From contig NZ_CP029986.1 in the NCBI RefSeq assembly GCF_003355005.1, positions 62,001 through 126,000 on the forward strand: DNA of 64,000 nucleotides, read 5' to 3'. The position numbers and the translations under genes were made by a program. The notes below the pieces were generated by a model. The model ran no database searches, had not been told where the DNA came from, and was given only the letters and a program-made list of their open reading frames with translations. Of this stretch, positions 15,636-23,497 are shown piece by piece. Each line of letters starts with the position of its first letter. The first letter of the stretch is position 1. This DNA comes from Sphingomonas sp. FARSPH (GTDB lineage Bacteria; Pseudomonadota; Alphaproteobacteria; Sphingomonadales; Sphingomonadaceae).

Positions 15636-16403
15636 TCAGTGCGCCATCGACAGCGCGGACGGGGCGAACAGCATCCACAGCGCCATTCCCACCATCATCA
15701 GGTTCTCGGTCAGCGAGATGAAGCCGAGCGGCACGCTGCTTGCGCCGCCGACGCAGGCGCACTTCAGCTCGCGCTTGTCGATATAGACGGCCTTGAAGAC
15801 CGACACCGCCCCGATCGTGCCGATGACGAGCGCGACGGGCACCGACAGCCAAGTCAGCGCGCCCGCGATCATCAGCACGCCCGCGCCGCCTTCGGCGAAG
15901 GGGTAGATGTAGCCGTATGGCACCCAGCGCCTGGCGAGCAGATCGTAGTTGAGGAACATGGTCGAGAACTTCTCGACGTCTTGGAGCTTCAACAGCGCCA
16001 GCACGCACATCGAGAAGGCGATGAACCACTCGCCCGCACGGACGGTGAACGGCGTGCCAAGCACGGCATAGCTGGCGGTGAGCGCCATCAACGCCGTCAT
16101 CGCGAACACCGCGATCACCGGCTTGTAGCTGGTCTCGTCCTTCGCCGGCACGTGACCGCCGAAGAAGCGGGTGAGGTCGTCGTTGCCGCCGATCCGCTTG
16201 GCCCCGATGAACGTCTGCGGCGTGGTCTTGACGTCGTGCTTCGCCTTGAACGCCTCGGTCTCTTCCTTGGTGCGCAGCCAGTGATCCTCGACCTCATAGC
16301 CGTGCCGCTCGAGCTGCCACTTGGACTTTAGGCCATAGGGGCAAGTATGCTCGGGCATCACCATACGGTAGAGCGCCGCCTTCTTGGGCGCGGTGGTCGC
16401 CAT
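15636..16403 (-). CDS. Glutaredoxin-MauE fusion membrane protein
   Basis: The 255-residue protein joins a glutaredoxin domain (residues 1-85) to a MauE/DoxX-type membrane domain. The first has HTCPYGLKSK, a single-Cys active site, and the cis-proline motif KTTPQTFIGAKRIGG. The second has four helices from about residue 93, with the paired Cys motif LKCACVGGA. MauE-like proteins move disulphide or thiol electrons across the membrane, so this may reduce a periplasmic target. Its promoter is of MerR type and shared with the divergent regulator at 16466. A shorter paralogue lies at 18968-19459. Confidence 0.85.
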   Translation of the reverse strand: MATTAPKKAALYRMVMPEHTCPYGLKSKWQLERHGYEVEDHWLRTKEETEAFKAKHDVKTTPQTFIGAKRIGGNDDLTRFFGGHVPAKDETSYKPVIAVFAMTALMALTASYAVLGTPFTVRAGEWFIAFSMCVLALLKLQDVEKFSTMFLNYDLLARRWVPYGYIYPFAEGGAGVLMIAGALTWLSVPVALVIGTIGAVSVFKAVYIDKRELKCACVGGASSVPLGFISLTENLMMVGMALWMLFAPSALSMAH

Positions 16404-16429
16404 ATCGCTTCTCCAATTGGTTACACGAC

Positions 16430-16462
16430 TTATATAGGGTCTGTACCATAGTCCGGAGTCAA
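16430..16462 (-). promoter_or_regulatory. MerR-type promoter and operator
   Basis: On the minus strand a -35 TTGACT (16462-16457) and a -10 TATATA/CTATAT are separated by 19-20 bases, the long spacing MerR regulators correct by DNA distortion. An imperfect dyad (GTCTGTACC... AGTCCGGA) fills the spacer. It drives the MauE fusion gene; the merR start is four bases from the -35. The same promoter recurs at 19486-19518. Confidence 0.7.
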
Positions 16463-16465
16463 GGC

Positions 16466-16870
16466 ATGACGAGCATGACGATCGCGGGGCTTGCGCGCGA
16501 AGGCGGCGTCGGTGTCGAGACAGTTCGCTTCTACCAGCGCCGCGGCCTGCTGGGTACGCCCGAGCGGCCCGGCGGGTCGGGATCGGCCGGCGGATTTCGG
16601 CGCTATGGGGACGACGACGTTCGACGGCTCCGTTTCATCCGCGCGGCGCAGTCGGCCGGGTTCACGCTGGAGCAGATCGGCGAGCTGCTGGCGCTGGACG
16701 CGACCGACGATCGCGCGCGCGCGCGCCTGCTCGCCAACGAGCGCATTGCCGCGCTGGATGCCAAGATCGAGGAACTCGAGCGGGTCCGCACAGCGCTGCG
16801 CCGGCTTGCGATGGAGTGCGGGTCCGGGTCGGATGGGCCGTGTCCGATCCTGAGGGCATTTGAGAAGTAG
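16466..16870 (+). CDS. MerR-family regulator (mercury-regulator-like)
   Basis: The 134-residue protein has the MerR winged helix-turn-helix (TIAGLAREGGVGVETVRFYQRRGLL, about residues 5-30), a dimer helix (residues 80-112) and a C-terminal metal-loop with MECGSGSDGPCPI. Mercury MerR proteins use three cysteines; here the first one, at the start of the dimer helix, is missing, leaving two. The ligand is therefore uncertain. It is divergent from the MauE-glutaredoxin gene, which it most likely controls and which it separates by about 60 bases. Confidence 0.85.
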   Translation: MTSMTIAGLAREGGVGVETVRFYQRRGLLGTPERPGGSGSAGGFRRYGDDDVRRLRFIRAAQSAGFTLEQIGELLALDATDDRARARLLANERIAALDAKIEELERVRTALRRLAMECGSGSDGPCPILRAFEK

Positions 16871-16874
16871 CGAG

Positions 16875-17651
16875 CTAGGTTCTCTCCCTATGCCCAGGAT
16901 GCTCTCCGGCACGTTGCGGGAGAACGACGATCAGCAGCAGGATGGCGGCCGCCAGGACTGCGGACGCGAGCGGCCGACTGAACGCGAGCCCGCCATGATC
17001 GAACGGCTTGTCGAGAAAGTCGCCCACCGCAGCGCCAAGGGGTCGCGTCATAACAAAGGCGGCCCAGAACAGCACCACGCGGCTGGCGTTCGTCATTAAG
17101 TAGAGCAGCGCCAAAACGGCCAGCAGACCCGCGAAGATGCCAGCCGCACCGATATAGCCGAGGTTGCCCGTATCAGCCGTCCAGTCTCCAAGCGCGGTGC
17201 CGAGTGTCTGCGAGAAGGTGATCGTGACCCAGTAGAACAGCTCGGCCTTCGGCTCGCGCACGGTGCTGACCGAGATCGAGCCCAGCGTTTGATACCAGAC
17301 CAACAGCGAGGCCAGCACGCAGCCGAGCAGCAGCGCTGATCCCCCGGTATAGCCGATGCCGAGCGAGCGCGTGGCGAAGTCCGCCATCGTCGTTCCCGCG
17401 GTCGTGGAGGCGATGATCGTTGCCCAATAAAGGAACGGGTGAAAGCGCGTTGACGCGACCTGCCACCAGACCAGGGCGACCAGCACCGTCAGGAATATCG
17501 CGGTCCCGACCAGATAACCGAGGTCCATCGTCATCGAGACGGTATCGCCGCCCGTTTCGCCGAGCGTGGTGGCGAGGATTTTGATGATCCAGAAGCCCAG
17601 CGTGACGGCCGGCACTTTACTCGCAAGTTCCCGGTTCGTTGTGTCCAACAC
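16875..17651 (-). CDS. COG4705-type multi-helix membrane protein
   Basis: About 258 residues with eight or so membrane helices arranged as two similar halves: TLGFWIIKILATTLGETGGD... and VTITFSQTLGTALGDWTAD... share the T-LG-T-GD pattern. This fits the COG4705 membrane-anchored family of unknown transport function, often beside metal-resistance genes. The start is not clear: homologous sequence begins at about NRELASKVPAVT and only GTG/TTG codons precede it, because the DNA changes at about 17640-17660 to a peptidase gene. The native start may be lost. Confidence 0.75.
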   Translation of the reverse strand: MLDTTNRELASKVPAVTLGFWIIKILATTLGETGGDTVSMTMDLGYLVGTAIFLTVLVALVWWQVASTRFHPFLYWATIIASTTAGTTMADFATRSLGIGYTGGSALLLGCVLASLLVWYQTLGSISVSTVREPKAELFYWVTITFSQTLGTALGDWTADTGNLGYIGAAGIFAGLLAVLALLYLMTNASRVVLFWAAFVMTRPLGAAVGDFLDKPFDHGGLAFSRPLASAVLAAAILLLIVVLPQRAGEHPGHRERT

Positions 17652-18264
17652 AGCGCGCGTGCTTGCCCTCGCCAACGCCGCACCGGCGTTCGCCGGGCCG
17701 ATCCCGCAACCCTATTACTTCCCGAACGGGTCGCGGGGTGTGAAGATCAACTATGCGCTTCCGGCCGCCTGCGACGCCAACACCAAGGCCGCGGTCGACA
17801 CGATCAACGCCGCAGGGCGCTCGTTCCAGCTCACCGGAACGACGCAGAACTACACGTCGACTTACTACTCGGCGACCGAGGACCCGGATTTCATCAACAT
17901 CCAGGACGGCTCCAGCATGTCGGCGATCATGCGGACCATCATTTACGGCTATTCCGGGCCAGCACCTGCGCAGGCGATCGACGCGACCGTGTACGTCAAT
18001 ACCGACCGCATCTACTACGACACGGGCCACACGGCGCAATCGACCGATTTGATCTGCGGTTCGTCGATCACGTCGAGCAACATCGGCCAGCATATCGACT
18101 GGCAGTCCGCGATGACGCATGAGATGGGTCACGTGAAAGGGATGGACCACCGCACCGATGGTTCGACAGGGCCATGCTTGATGACGACCTATCTCAACCC
18201 TGGGCAGATCAAGCGGAGCCTATGCTCTGACGAGCGGGCGCTGCTGGTCGGGTTCTATGGCTGA
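17641..18264 (+). CDS. Metzincin-like secreted metallopeptidase, N-terminus damaged
   Basis: The 207-residue product contains THEMGHVKGMDHR, the HExxHxxGxxH zinc site of matrixin-type metzincins, followed by PCLMTTYLNPG as Met-turn. It would cleave peptides outside the cytoplasm. Only the end of a signal peptide is left (RVLALANAAPAFAGP), and the frame enters the COG4705 gene on the other strand at about 17650. So the first part of the signal peptide seems to be missing; the GTG at 17641 is a placeholder start. The lipoprotein gene that follows overlaps by 8 bases. Confidence 0.65.
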   Translation: MSNTARVLALANAAPAFAGPIPQPYYFPNGSRGVKINYALPAACDANTKAAVDTINAAGRSFQLTGTTQNYTSTYYSATEDPDFINIQDGSSMSAIMRTIIYGYSGPAPAQAIDATVYVNTDRIYYDTGHTAQSTDLICGSSITSSNIGQHIDWQSAMTHEMGHVKGMDHRTDGSTGPCLMTTYLNPGQIKRSLCSDERALLVGFYG

Positions 18265-18796
18265 CCGAGGCAAGGCCTCGACCGGGGCGGGATGGCTTTT
18301 GGCCTTCATCGCCCTGGCAGGGTGCGACCGCGGCTCCGAGAAGGAGCCGCGGCCCACCGAGCTCTCCGGCCCCGTCGGAACCGAGTATTCGATCCACCCC
18401 CGCAATGTGGCCGGCGACCGCCTACTGATCGCCGGCTGCTGCACGTTCGACGTGGGACAGGCGCGAATCACTAAGTTGGAGGGCGACGTTGACGGCCGCA
18501 TGGTCGAGGGGGAGGGTTATCGGGTGGAGATTTCATTCGGGAACGGCCTGGCTCGCCGGCCCCTTTCCGCGGCCGCGCCCTCGACGCTCAACATCGATGG
18601 GGTGACTCTCCGGAAGTTCAGGCCAGCAAGCCCCGGACAGAAAGAGCCCGATCTCCTCTACGCCGCTATCGTCCCTCTCGATGCAGAGGCGCAACGTCGT
18701 CGTGTTCGGAGCCCGGGCCTTGAAGTCAGGGCTTGGTGCGCGACCACCGCGAGCTGCCAGGCCGCAACTCGGTTGGTCGAGGGGATCAGATTCTGA
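18257..18796 (+). CDS. Lipoprotein of unknown function
   Basis: The 179-residue protein has a lipoprotein signal (GWLLAFIALAGC, lipid Cys at about residue 23) and a beta-rich mature part with an internal pair of cysteines near the start (IAGCCTF) and another near the end (AWCATTASC). It overlaps the peptidase stop by ATGGCTGA, so the two genes are translationally linked. I do not recognise the family. Confidence 0.65.
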   Translation: MADRGKASTGAGWLLAFIALAGCDRGSEKEPRPTELSGPVGTEYSIHPRNVAGDRLLIAGCCTFDVGQARITKLEGDVDGRMVEGEGYRVEISFGNGLARRPLSAAAPSTLNIDGVTLRKFRPASPGQKEPDLLYAAIVPLDAEAQRRRVRSPGLEVRAWCATTASCQAATRLVEGIRF

Positions 18797-18837
18797 CCAG
18801 TCCCGTCAGTAGCGCTGAGCGTGAGCGCGGGGCGCTG

Positions 18838-18968
18838 ATTGCGAGCAGCCGCGGGAGATCGCGAGCATATTGTCAAAAAGCGTGAGCAGACGCGCGCTCT
18901 GACTGTCAGCTAATCCGAGCAGAAAAGTGGTCTGTTTGCGAGCAGGAGCCCATCCGATTGCGAGCGGC
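18838..18968. repeat. Array of GCGAGCAG-type short direct repeats
   Basis: GCGAGC(A/G)G-like words occur at 18841, 18861, 18880 (GCGTGAGCAG), 18915, 18938 and 18960, mostly 19-23 bases apart. Two are preceded by TGTCA. The array ends exactly where the second MauE gene loses its homology. The layout resembles a transposon end with several transposase-binding sites (Tn7 or Tni style); no transposase gene is adjacent. Confidence 0.5.
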
Positions 18969-19459
18969 TACAAATAGGGCACCCACCGTTTGGCGAGGAG
19001 ATCGTAGCCGAGGAACATGCTCGAAAAGCTCTCGATATCCTGGAGCTTCAGCATGGCGAGGACGATCATCGAGAAGCCGATGAACCACTCGGCCGCGCGG
19101 ATGGTGAACGGTGCCCCGACCACGGCGTAGCTCGCCGCCAACGCCATCAGCGCCGTCATCGAGAATACCGCGATCACCGGCCGATACGTGACCGCCTTGG
19201 GATCGCGGACGGCCTTGCCGAAGTATCGGCGCAGATCGTCGAAGCCGCCGACCCGCTCGCCGTTAATGAACATCTGCGGCGTCGTCTTCACGTCGTACTT
19301 GGCCTTGAAGGCGTCCTGCTCCTCGCGCGTCGTCAGCCAGTGGTCCTCGACCGAATAGCCCTCGCGCCGCAGCAGGTCCTTGGCCTTCAGGCCATAGGGA
19401 CAGGTGTGCGTCGGCATCACCATCCGATAAATACTGGCGCTCTTCGCTGCCGCGGCCAT
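18968..19459 (-). pseudogene. Second glutaredoxin-MauE gene, 3' truncated
   Basis: This 163-residue frame matches the 15636-16403 protein along its length: the HTCPYGLKAK active site, KTTPQMFINGERVGG, and the first two membrane helices. It breaks at RWVPYL, where the complete copy reads RWVPYGYIYPF. The last helices and the CAC motif are missing, so membrane function is doubtful while the glutaredoxin domain is complete. The repeat array at 18838-18968 lies at the break. Confidence 0.8.
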
Positions 19460-19485
19460 GTCACTTCTCCGGGGGATCGTAACGC

Positions 19486-19518
19486 CTATATGGGGTCCGT
19501 ACCATAGTCCGGAGTCAA
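19486..19518 (-). promoter_or_regulatory. MerR-type promoter, second copy
   Basis: TTGACT (19518-19513) and a CATATA/ATATAG -10 are 19-20 bases apart, with GGTCCGTACCATAGTCCGGA between them. This is nearly the same as the 16430-16462 promoter. It should drive the truncated MauE copy, but the local merR has been deleted. Confidence 0.65.
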
Positions 19519-19520
19519 CC

Positions 19521-19551
19521 CATGCCCGCCATGACGATTGCAGGTCTCGCA
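19521..19551 (+). pseudogene. merR stub (first codons only)
   Basis: MPAMTIAGLA matches the opening of the regulator at 16466 (MTSMTIAGLA). After about ten codons the sequence changes to the antisense of a CDF exporter tail. Only the intact merR at 16466 could act on the second promoter. Confidence 0.7.
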
Positions 19552-19557
19552 TCGGTG

Positions 19558-19726
19558 CTACCGATACAGATGTGACCGATCCTCGCAGCCGTCGCCCGGA
19601 CCCTCGATTTGCACCGTGCTATGCTCGATATCGAACCGTTTGGCGAGCAGGCCGCTGACGGACCGGCGAACGGCATCCGGGTCCGCCCCTTCCGCGAGCG
19701 TCACATGCAGGGTGTGCACCGGTGAG
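19558..19726 (-). pseudogene. CDF-family metal exporter, C-terminal remnant
   Basis: About 55 codons read TLHVTLAEGADPDAVRRSV, then LLAKRFDIEHSTVQIE, the ferredoxin-like cytoplasmic tail of cation diffusion facilitators, ending with Cys/His residues (DGCEDRSHLYR). The membrane part is absent. It lies antisense against the merR stub, so a deletion joined two once-separate genes. Confidence 0.6.
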
Positions 19727-20060
19727 AGGATGGTCGAGCACGTACGCTCTCATGACTGCCATCCGAGACGCTGGCCGAGTTTACTCCTTCGCTGGCCAGG
19801 AAGCCAGCGTCGCATTGACCTTGGCGGGTGTGCCGCGGGCGCCTGATCGACGACGATTGATCACGCTCTCATCCGCGGGTTGATTACCGCACTACCCGTA
19901 TCCGTCGCTGGGCCTGTCCACCGTCTAAGATCGGGCGTCGGACGAACCTGCCCCAACGTACGCCGTGGATTACCCATCACAGTCGGGTGCCCGCGGCACG
20001 CCGGCCAAGGCTATGCAGGTCGTGCGCTGGCGCCTCCTCTCGTCGCGTTCGGGGAAAGGG
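19727..20060. other. Intergenic stretch without a recognised gene
   Basis: 334 bases between the CDF remnant and the IS110 transposase. I see no convincing gene. The right part should hold the IS110 end, whose exact limit is not visible because IS110 elements have poor terminal repeats. Confidence 0.4.
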
Positions 20061-21176
20061 TCAGGTGGCGACCGCCGGCGACACGCGCCTCGCGATGTCC
20101 CACGCGTAGCCGATGAGTTCGCGCGCGATCGCGGTTATTACCTTGGGCTGGGGCTTGCCCGTGGCGGCCAGGCGGCGGAAACGCTGACACAGGCGGACCT
20201 GCGCCTTCCATCCGATAGCCTGGACCTCGTCGGGCAGATCAGCGACCCGCTCGCGGTAGCGACGCTCCTCGCGTGCAGGCAACCGGTAAGCCCAGCCTGC
20301 CTCGACCAGCATGGTGCGCGCCTGCCCGTTACCAGCGCGGGTGATGCGTCCGCGCTGTTTGCGAGCGCCGCTGGAATATTCGGACGGTACCAGCCCGACA
20401 TAGGCCATCAACTGCTTGGGATTGTCGAAGCGGGTAAGATCGCCGACTTCGGCGACCAACGTTGCGGCGCTGACCAACTGAATGCCACGCAGCGCCTGTA
20501 GATTGCGGACAAGCGGGGCGAACCGCCAGCCCTCCACTGCCTCGCCGAGGGCCGCCTCGAGGCGGCCGACGCGTGCTTGCGCCTCGAGCACGCGCTTCTG
20601 CATCTCCTCGAACGCCAGTTGCTGATGCGGGAAGTCGAACCGCTGCTCCGACAACCATCGCCAGTACATCTTGGTCCAGGTTCCTTTGCCGCCATAACGA
20701 CGATCGTGCCGGAGCAGAAAGCTCTTCACCGTCTGCTTGGCCCCGGTGGCGTCCTCCTTCGCGCTGCGCCTTGCCCGGATCAGGTCGCGCACTGCCTCGT
20801 GCGCTTCGTCCGGCACCCAGATCGCGGTGAGTTCGCCGGCACGCAGCAGGCGCGCCAACGTCATCGCATCACGCCGGTCGGTCTTCACGTGATCGCCAGG
20901 TCGCCACGGCATCATCGAAGGGGCGATGACGATGCAGCTCTGCCCCAGCCCGGTTAGCAACCGGTGCAGGCCGTAGCCGCACGGGCCCGCCTCGTAGCAG
21001 ACTTGCAACTTCGTGCCCGCCCCGGTCAGCCGCTTGACCAGCTTTCTGACCGCATCGTCCTCGTTGGGAACCGTGCCGACATAGCGTACCTCGCCCCCGC
21101 GTTCCCCATCGGCCACCGCGACAGCGATGGTCTCCTTGTGCACGTCCAGCCCGATGTATTTCACTGCCTCCGTCAT
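20061..21176 (-). CDS. IS110-family transposase
   Basis: The 371-residue transposase has an N-terminal RuvC-like DEDD domain: IGLDVHKETI, CYEAGPCGYGL and VKTDRRDAMTLARLL supply the acidic residues. The C-terminal Tnp_20 domain (ALRGIQLVSAATLVAEVGDL... YVGLVPSEYSSG) carries the conserved serine region. The gene is complete with an ATG at 21176. IS110 elements insert by an RNA-guided seeker mechanism in the family members studied; the flanks here are candidates for the bridge RNA, which I cannot fold. Confidence 0.9.
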   Translation of the reverse strand: MTEAVKYIGLDVHKETIAVAVADGERGGEVRYVGTVPNEDDAVRKLVKRLTGAGTKLQVCYEAGPCGYGLHRLLTGLGQSCIVIAPSMMPWRPGDHVKTDRRDAMTLARLLRAGELTAIWVPDEAHEAVRDLIRARRSAKEDATGAKQTVKSFLLRHDRRYGGKGTWTKMYWRWLSEQRFDFPHQQLAFEEMQKRVLEAQARVGRLEAALGEAVEGWRFAPLVRNLQALRGIQLVSAATLVAEVGDLTRFDNPKQLMAYVGLVPSEYSSGARKQRGRITRAGNGQARTMLVEAGWAYRLPAREERRYRERVADLPDEVQAIGWKAQVRLCQRFRRLAATGKPQPKVITAIARELIGYAWDIARRVSPAVAT

Positions 21177-21321
21177 GACTCGTCTCCGTTGCTGACTAAT
21201 CCATAGTCAGCATCCCAGATTCGAGCCGCCGAGGCTCCCGCAGTCATTGGGTCTAAGCGTTCCGACCTTGCTGGTGGAGCCGGAGCGACCTGAACTGTTC
21301 ACGGGGTTTGTCGATGTCGCC

Positions 21322-21483
21322 TCAGAGAATGTCGCCGTTGAGGCCGACGTACTCCCAGCGCAATGGCGCGACGTGAGCGAGCAGTTCGTCGGGCACGTCG
21401 ACCCGGTTGCCAAGCAGATTCCGGACGACGCGGTCGAGATAGACGGTGTTCCATAGCGTCGGTGCGGGCGAAGGCGGCCACCA
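21322..21483 (-). pseudogene. Tn3-family transposase, C-terminal remnant
   Basis: LWNTVYLDRVVRNLLGNR, then LLAHVAPLRWEYVGLNGDIL and a stop, match the conserved end of Tn3 transposases. A frameshift lies just before this (ARTDA in one frame, LWNTVYL in the next). The rest of the transposon is gone. Confidence 0.75.
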
Positions 21484-21726
21484 TCAGCGTCGGCCGTTGC
21501 CGGAGGACTCTCGCTGCGCCGCCGCGTCGAGCTCGGCCACGGCCTGCGCTGCGGCCTCACAATCGCTGCCGGTCTCTTGGCCCCGCTCGCAGCGTGTGAC
21601 GACCAGTCTCGCCTCTTCCGCGTGGAAGCGGAAATAGCCGGCGTCGCGTGGTTTAATCAGCCCGCATCCGGACAGAACGATTGTTGCGGCAACGGCGATG
21701 ACCGCCTGCTGCTTGCTGTTCCCCAT
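21484..21726 (-). CDS. Small lipoprotein, entry-exclusion-like
   Basis: This 80-residue product has a lipoprotein signal (AVIAVAATIVLSGC, lipid Cys at about residue 20) and then YFRFHAEEARLVVTRCERGQ... DCEAAAQAVAELDAA. Two cysteines with this spacing and a helical frame resemble EexN-type entry-exclusion lipoproteins of conjugative plasmids, a weak match. GGAGAGG lies nine bases before the ATG at 21726, which also overlaps the previous stop (TAATG). The gene runs straight into the Tn3 remnant. Confidence 0.6.
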   Translation of the reverse strand: MGNSKQQAVIAVAATIVLSGCGLIKPRDAGYFRFHAEEARLVVTRCERGQETGSDCEAAAQAVAELDAAAQRESSGNGRR

Positions 21727-21947
21727 TATGTCGATCCTCTCCATATTCCGGCCCAACGCCACTTCCCTCCGTTGCGACGCCATGCGTGAAATCCGCTGCG
21801 GTGAAGCCTTCCAACCAATCTGATGAGGATGATCGAGCTGGCTGGTGAGATCAGGCTAAAAGCACGTGCAAAGCGTGTGATGCGGACAAGCATCGAAGCT
21901 GCCATGAGCCAAAGGCCGGCAGGAAACGCGGGCAGCAGGTCAGCCAT
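21726..21947 (-). CDS. Small membrane protein coupled to DedA
   Basis: A 73-residue product with one or two hydrophobic segments (LLPAFPAGLWLMAASMLV and FSLISPASSIILIRLVG) and a very basic, Trp-rich tail. Its ATG overlaps the DedA stop (TGATG) and its stop overlaps the lipoprotein start (TAATG). That double overlap is the main evidence that it is a real gene. I do not recognise it. Confidence 0.5.
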   Translation of the reverse strand: MADLLPAFPAGLWLMAASMLVRITRFARAFSLISPASSIILIRLVGRLHRSGFHAWRRNGGKWRWAGIWRGST

Positions 21948-22555
21948 CAATGGCCACCCCTTGATCGCCCGAAAGTCGCGACCCGCCAAAGATACCAGAT
22001 GACGGCCAGCGCGAGCACGGCGTTGCTGATCGGTTCGATGACGCTCGCCACCTGGCTATAGCGTTCGCCCAGCTCATAGCCCGCCAGCACGAGGATAACG
22101 GTCCATATGGCCGAGCCGGTGAGCGTCGAGACCAAGAATGGACCAAGGGGCATCCCGCTGACCCCTGCGGGCACCGAAATCAGGGTCCGGACTCCCGGGA
22201 CCATGCGCCCGAACAGAACCGCCCAACGACCGTAGCGGTCGAACCAGCGGTCGACATGATCGACCTCACCGCGCGTCAACGTCAGCCATCGGCCGTGGCG
22301 GGAAGCAAAGCGCTTCAATCGTTCGATGCCGATCCAGCGGCCGACATAGTACCACAGCACCGCCCCTGCAGCCGATCCGAGGGTGCCGGCGATTGCCACC
22401 ACCCACAGCGAGCCGCGCCCCTGCGCAGCGGTGTAGCCGGCAAGTGGCAAAATCACTTCCGATGGGATCGGCGGAAAGACGTTCTCAGCCAGCATCAACA
22501 GGAAGACGCCAAAGCCGCCGAGTGACGCGAGGATCGATGTTATGATGTCGAACAC
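21947..22555 (-). CDS. DedA/SNARE-associated family membrane protein
   Basis: The 202-residue protein has the DedA signature: ENVFPPIPSEVILPLAGY near the N-terminus, the amphipathic WFDRYGRWAVLFGRMVPGVRTLISVPAG re-entrant motif (about residues 105-135) with conserved Arg and Pro residues, and C-terminal helices. DedA proteins help flip undecaprenyl phosphate or phospholipids and support membrane energy and stress tolerance. It is followed without gaps by two small genes. Confidence 0.9.
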   Translation of the reverse strand: MFDIITSILASLGGFGVFLLMLAENVFPPIPSEVILPLAGYTAAQGRGSLWVVAIAGTLGSAAGAVLWYYVGRWIGIERLKRFASRHGRWLTLTRGEVDHVDRWFDRYGRWAVLFGRMVPGVRTLISVPAGVSGMPLGPFLVSTLTGSAIWTVILVLAGYELGERYSQVASVIEPISNAVLALAVIWYLWRVATFGRSRGGH

Positions 22556-22596
22556 AAACCAGCCTCGTCAGAAGATCCAATAGGAGATCGCGCAAG

Positions 22597-23045
22597 TCAC
22601 GAGCAGGAGGGCGACGACGGACCCAACGATCCGACTTTCCAGGCGCGGACATTCGACGTCCTGATCCGCACGGCGACCTGCCAAGCGGGTCGAACCGGAC
22701 ACCGCCACGAACCTGCGGCAATCCGATCCAGCTCGGCATCCGACAACCCGAAGAACGATTTTGCTTCACCTCGCGATCGTCCCGCCAACCCCATCACCCG
22801 CAGCACCACGTCGCTCCATGCGACGTCGATCGCGCTCGGCCGATCGACCATCGTGCTGCGCGCGTCGCCGCCCGCCCACGAGGGGACAGCAGGCCGATTA
22901 TCTGGTGGGGATTGCGCTCCAGCAGCGTCGCCCAGCGCAGCAAGCGATGTTGGCGGTCTCGCGCCGCGATGGTCGTCGCCGGTGACCAGCGCCGGGTAAG
23001 GGATCGCACAGGCCGCATCCATCGGCTCGCCCAAGGGCTCGTCAT
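22597..23045 (-). pseudogene. Unknown small sphingomonad-type protein, frameshifted
   Basis: From an ATG at 23045 that overlaps the MgtC stop (ATGA), one frame reads RSLTRRWSPATTIAARDRQHRLLRWATLLER. From about 22860 a different frame reads RPSAIDVAWSDVVLRVMGLAG... FFGLSDAELDRIAAG. Together they resemble a small cytoplasmic protein type I associate with sphingomonads (RWATLLE box followed by FFGLSD box). One frameshift separates the halves. Confidence 0.35.
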
Positions 23046-23497
23046 GGGCTCGCCGAGCTGCCAACGTCGCCATTGGTGGCACGCTTGAGCGGACGAGAGC
23101 AGCGCAGGGTGAGGAAGGTAGTGGCGCTCAGGATGAAGGCGATGTCGTATAGGCCGTAGCCTACGGCCGCGCCGAGTGCCCCAGTCGCCCACAGACTGGC
23201 CGCCGTCGCCGTACCTGACGCCTTGTCGCCCTTCTTCAGAATCGCGCCGCCCCCGATGAAGCCGACGCCCGTAATCAGACCTTCGAGCAACCTGGCTTGC
23301 GCTGGAGACGTGCGGCCGAGGATCGCGATGCCCACCAGCACGAAGCCGCAACTGGCGATGGCAACCAACGGGAATGTACGGATGCCTGCGCTGCGGGCGT
23401 CCTTCTCGCGATCCCAGCCAACAGGAAGGGCGAGCGCGTAGGCGACGGCGAGACTGATGATATGGGTGGCGATCTCCCACCACGAGCTTTGAAACAT
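23042..23497 (-). CDS. MgtC/SapB family membrane protein
   Basis: The 151-residue protein has the MgtC layout of about four to five helices with the conserved ALPVGWDREKDARSAGIRTFPLVAIASCGF, GVGFIGGGAILKKGD and ATAASLWATGALGAAVGYG motifs. It lacks the C-terminal ACT-like domain of longer members, as is common in SapB forms. Members influence Mg2+ or phosphate homeostasis and membrane ATPase activity. It lies 115 bases downstream of the HAD gene on the same strand. Confidence 0.9.
   Translation of the reverse strand: MFQSSWWEIATHIISLAVAYALALPVGWDREKDARSAGIRTFPLVAIASCGFVLVGIAILGRTSPAQARLLEGLITGVGFIGGGAILKKGDKASGTATAASLWATGALGAAVGYGLYDIAFILSATTFLTLRCSRPLKRATNGDVGSSASP

Noticed and set aside
18838..18968. 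CRISPR array
   Set aside because: Repeats are only about 8 bases, spacing is irregular and there are no Cas genes.
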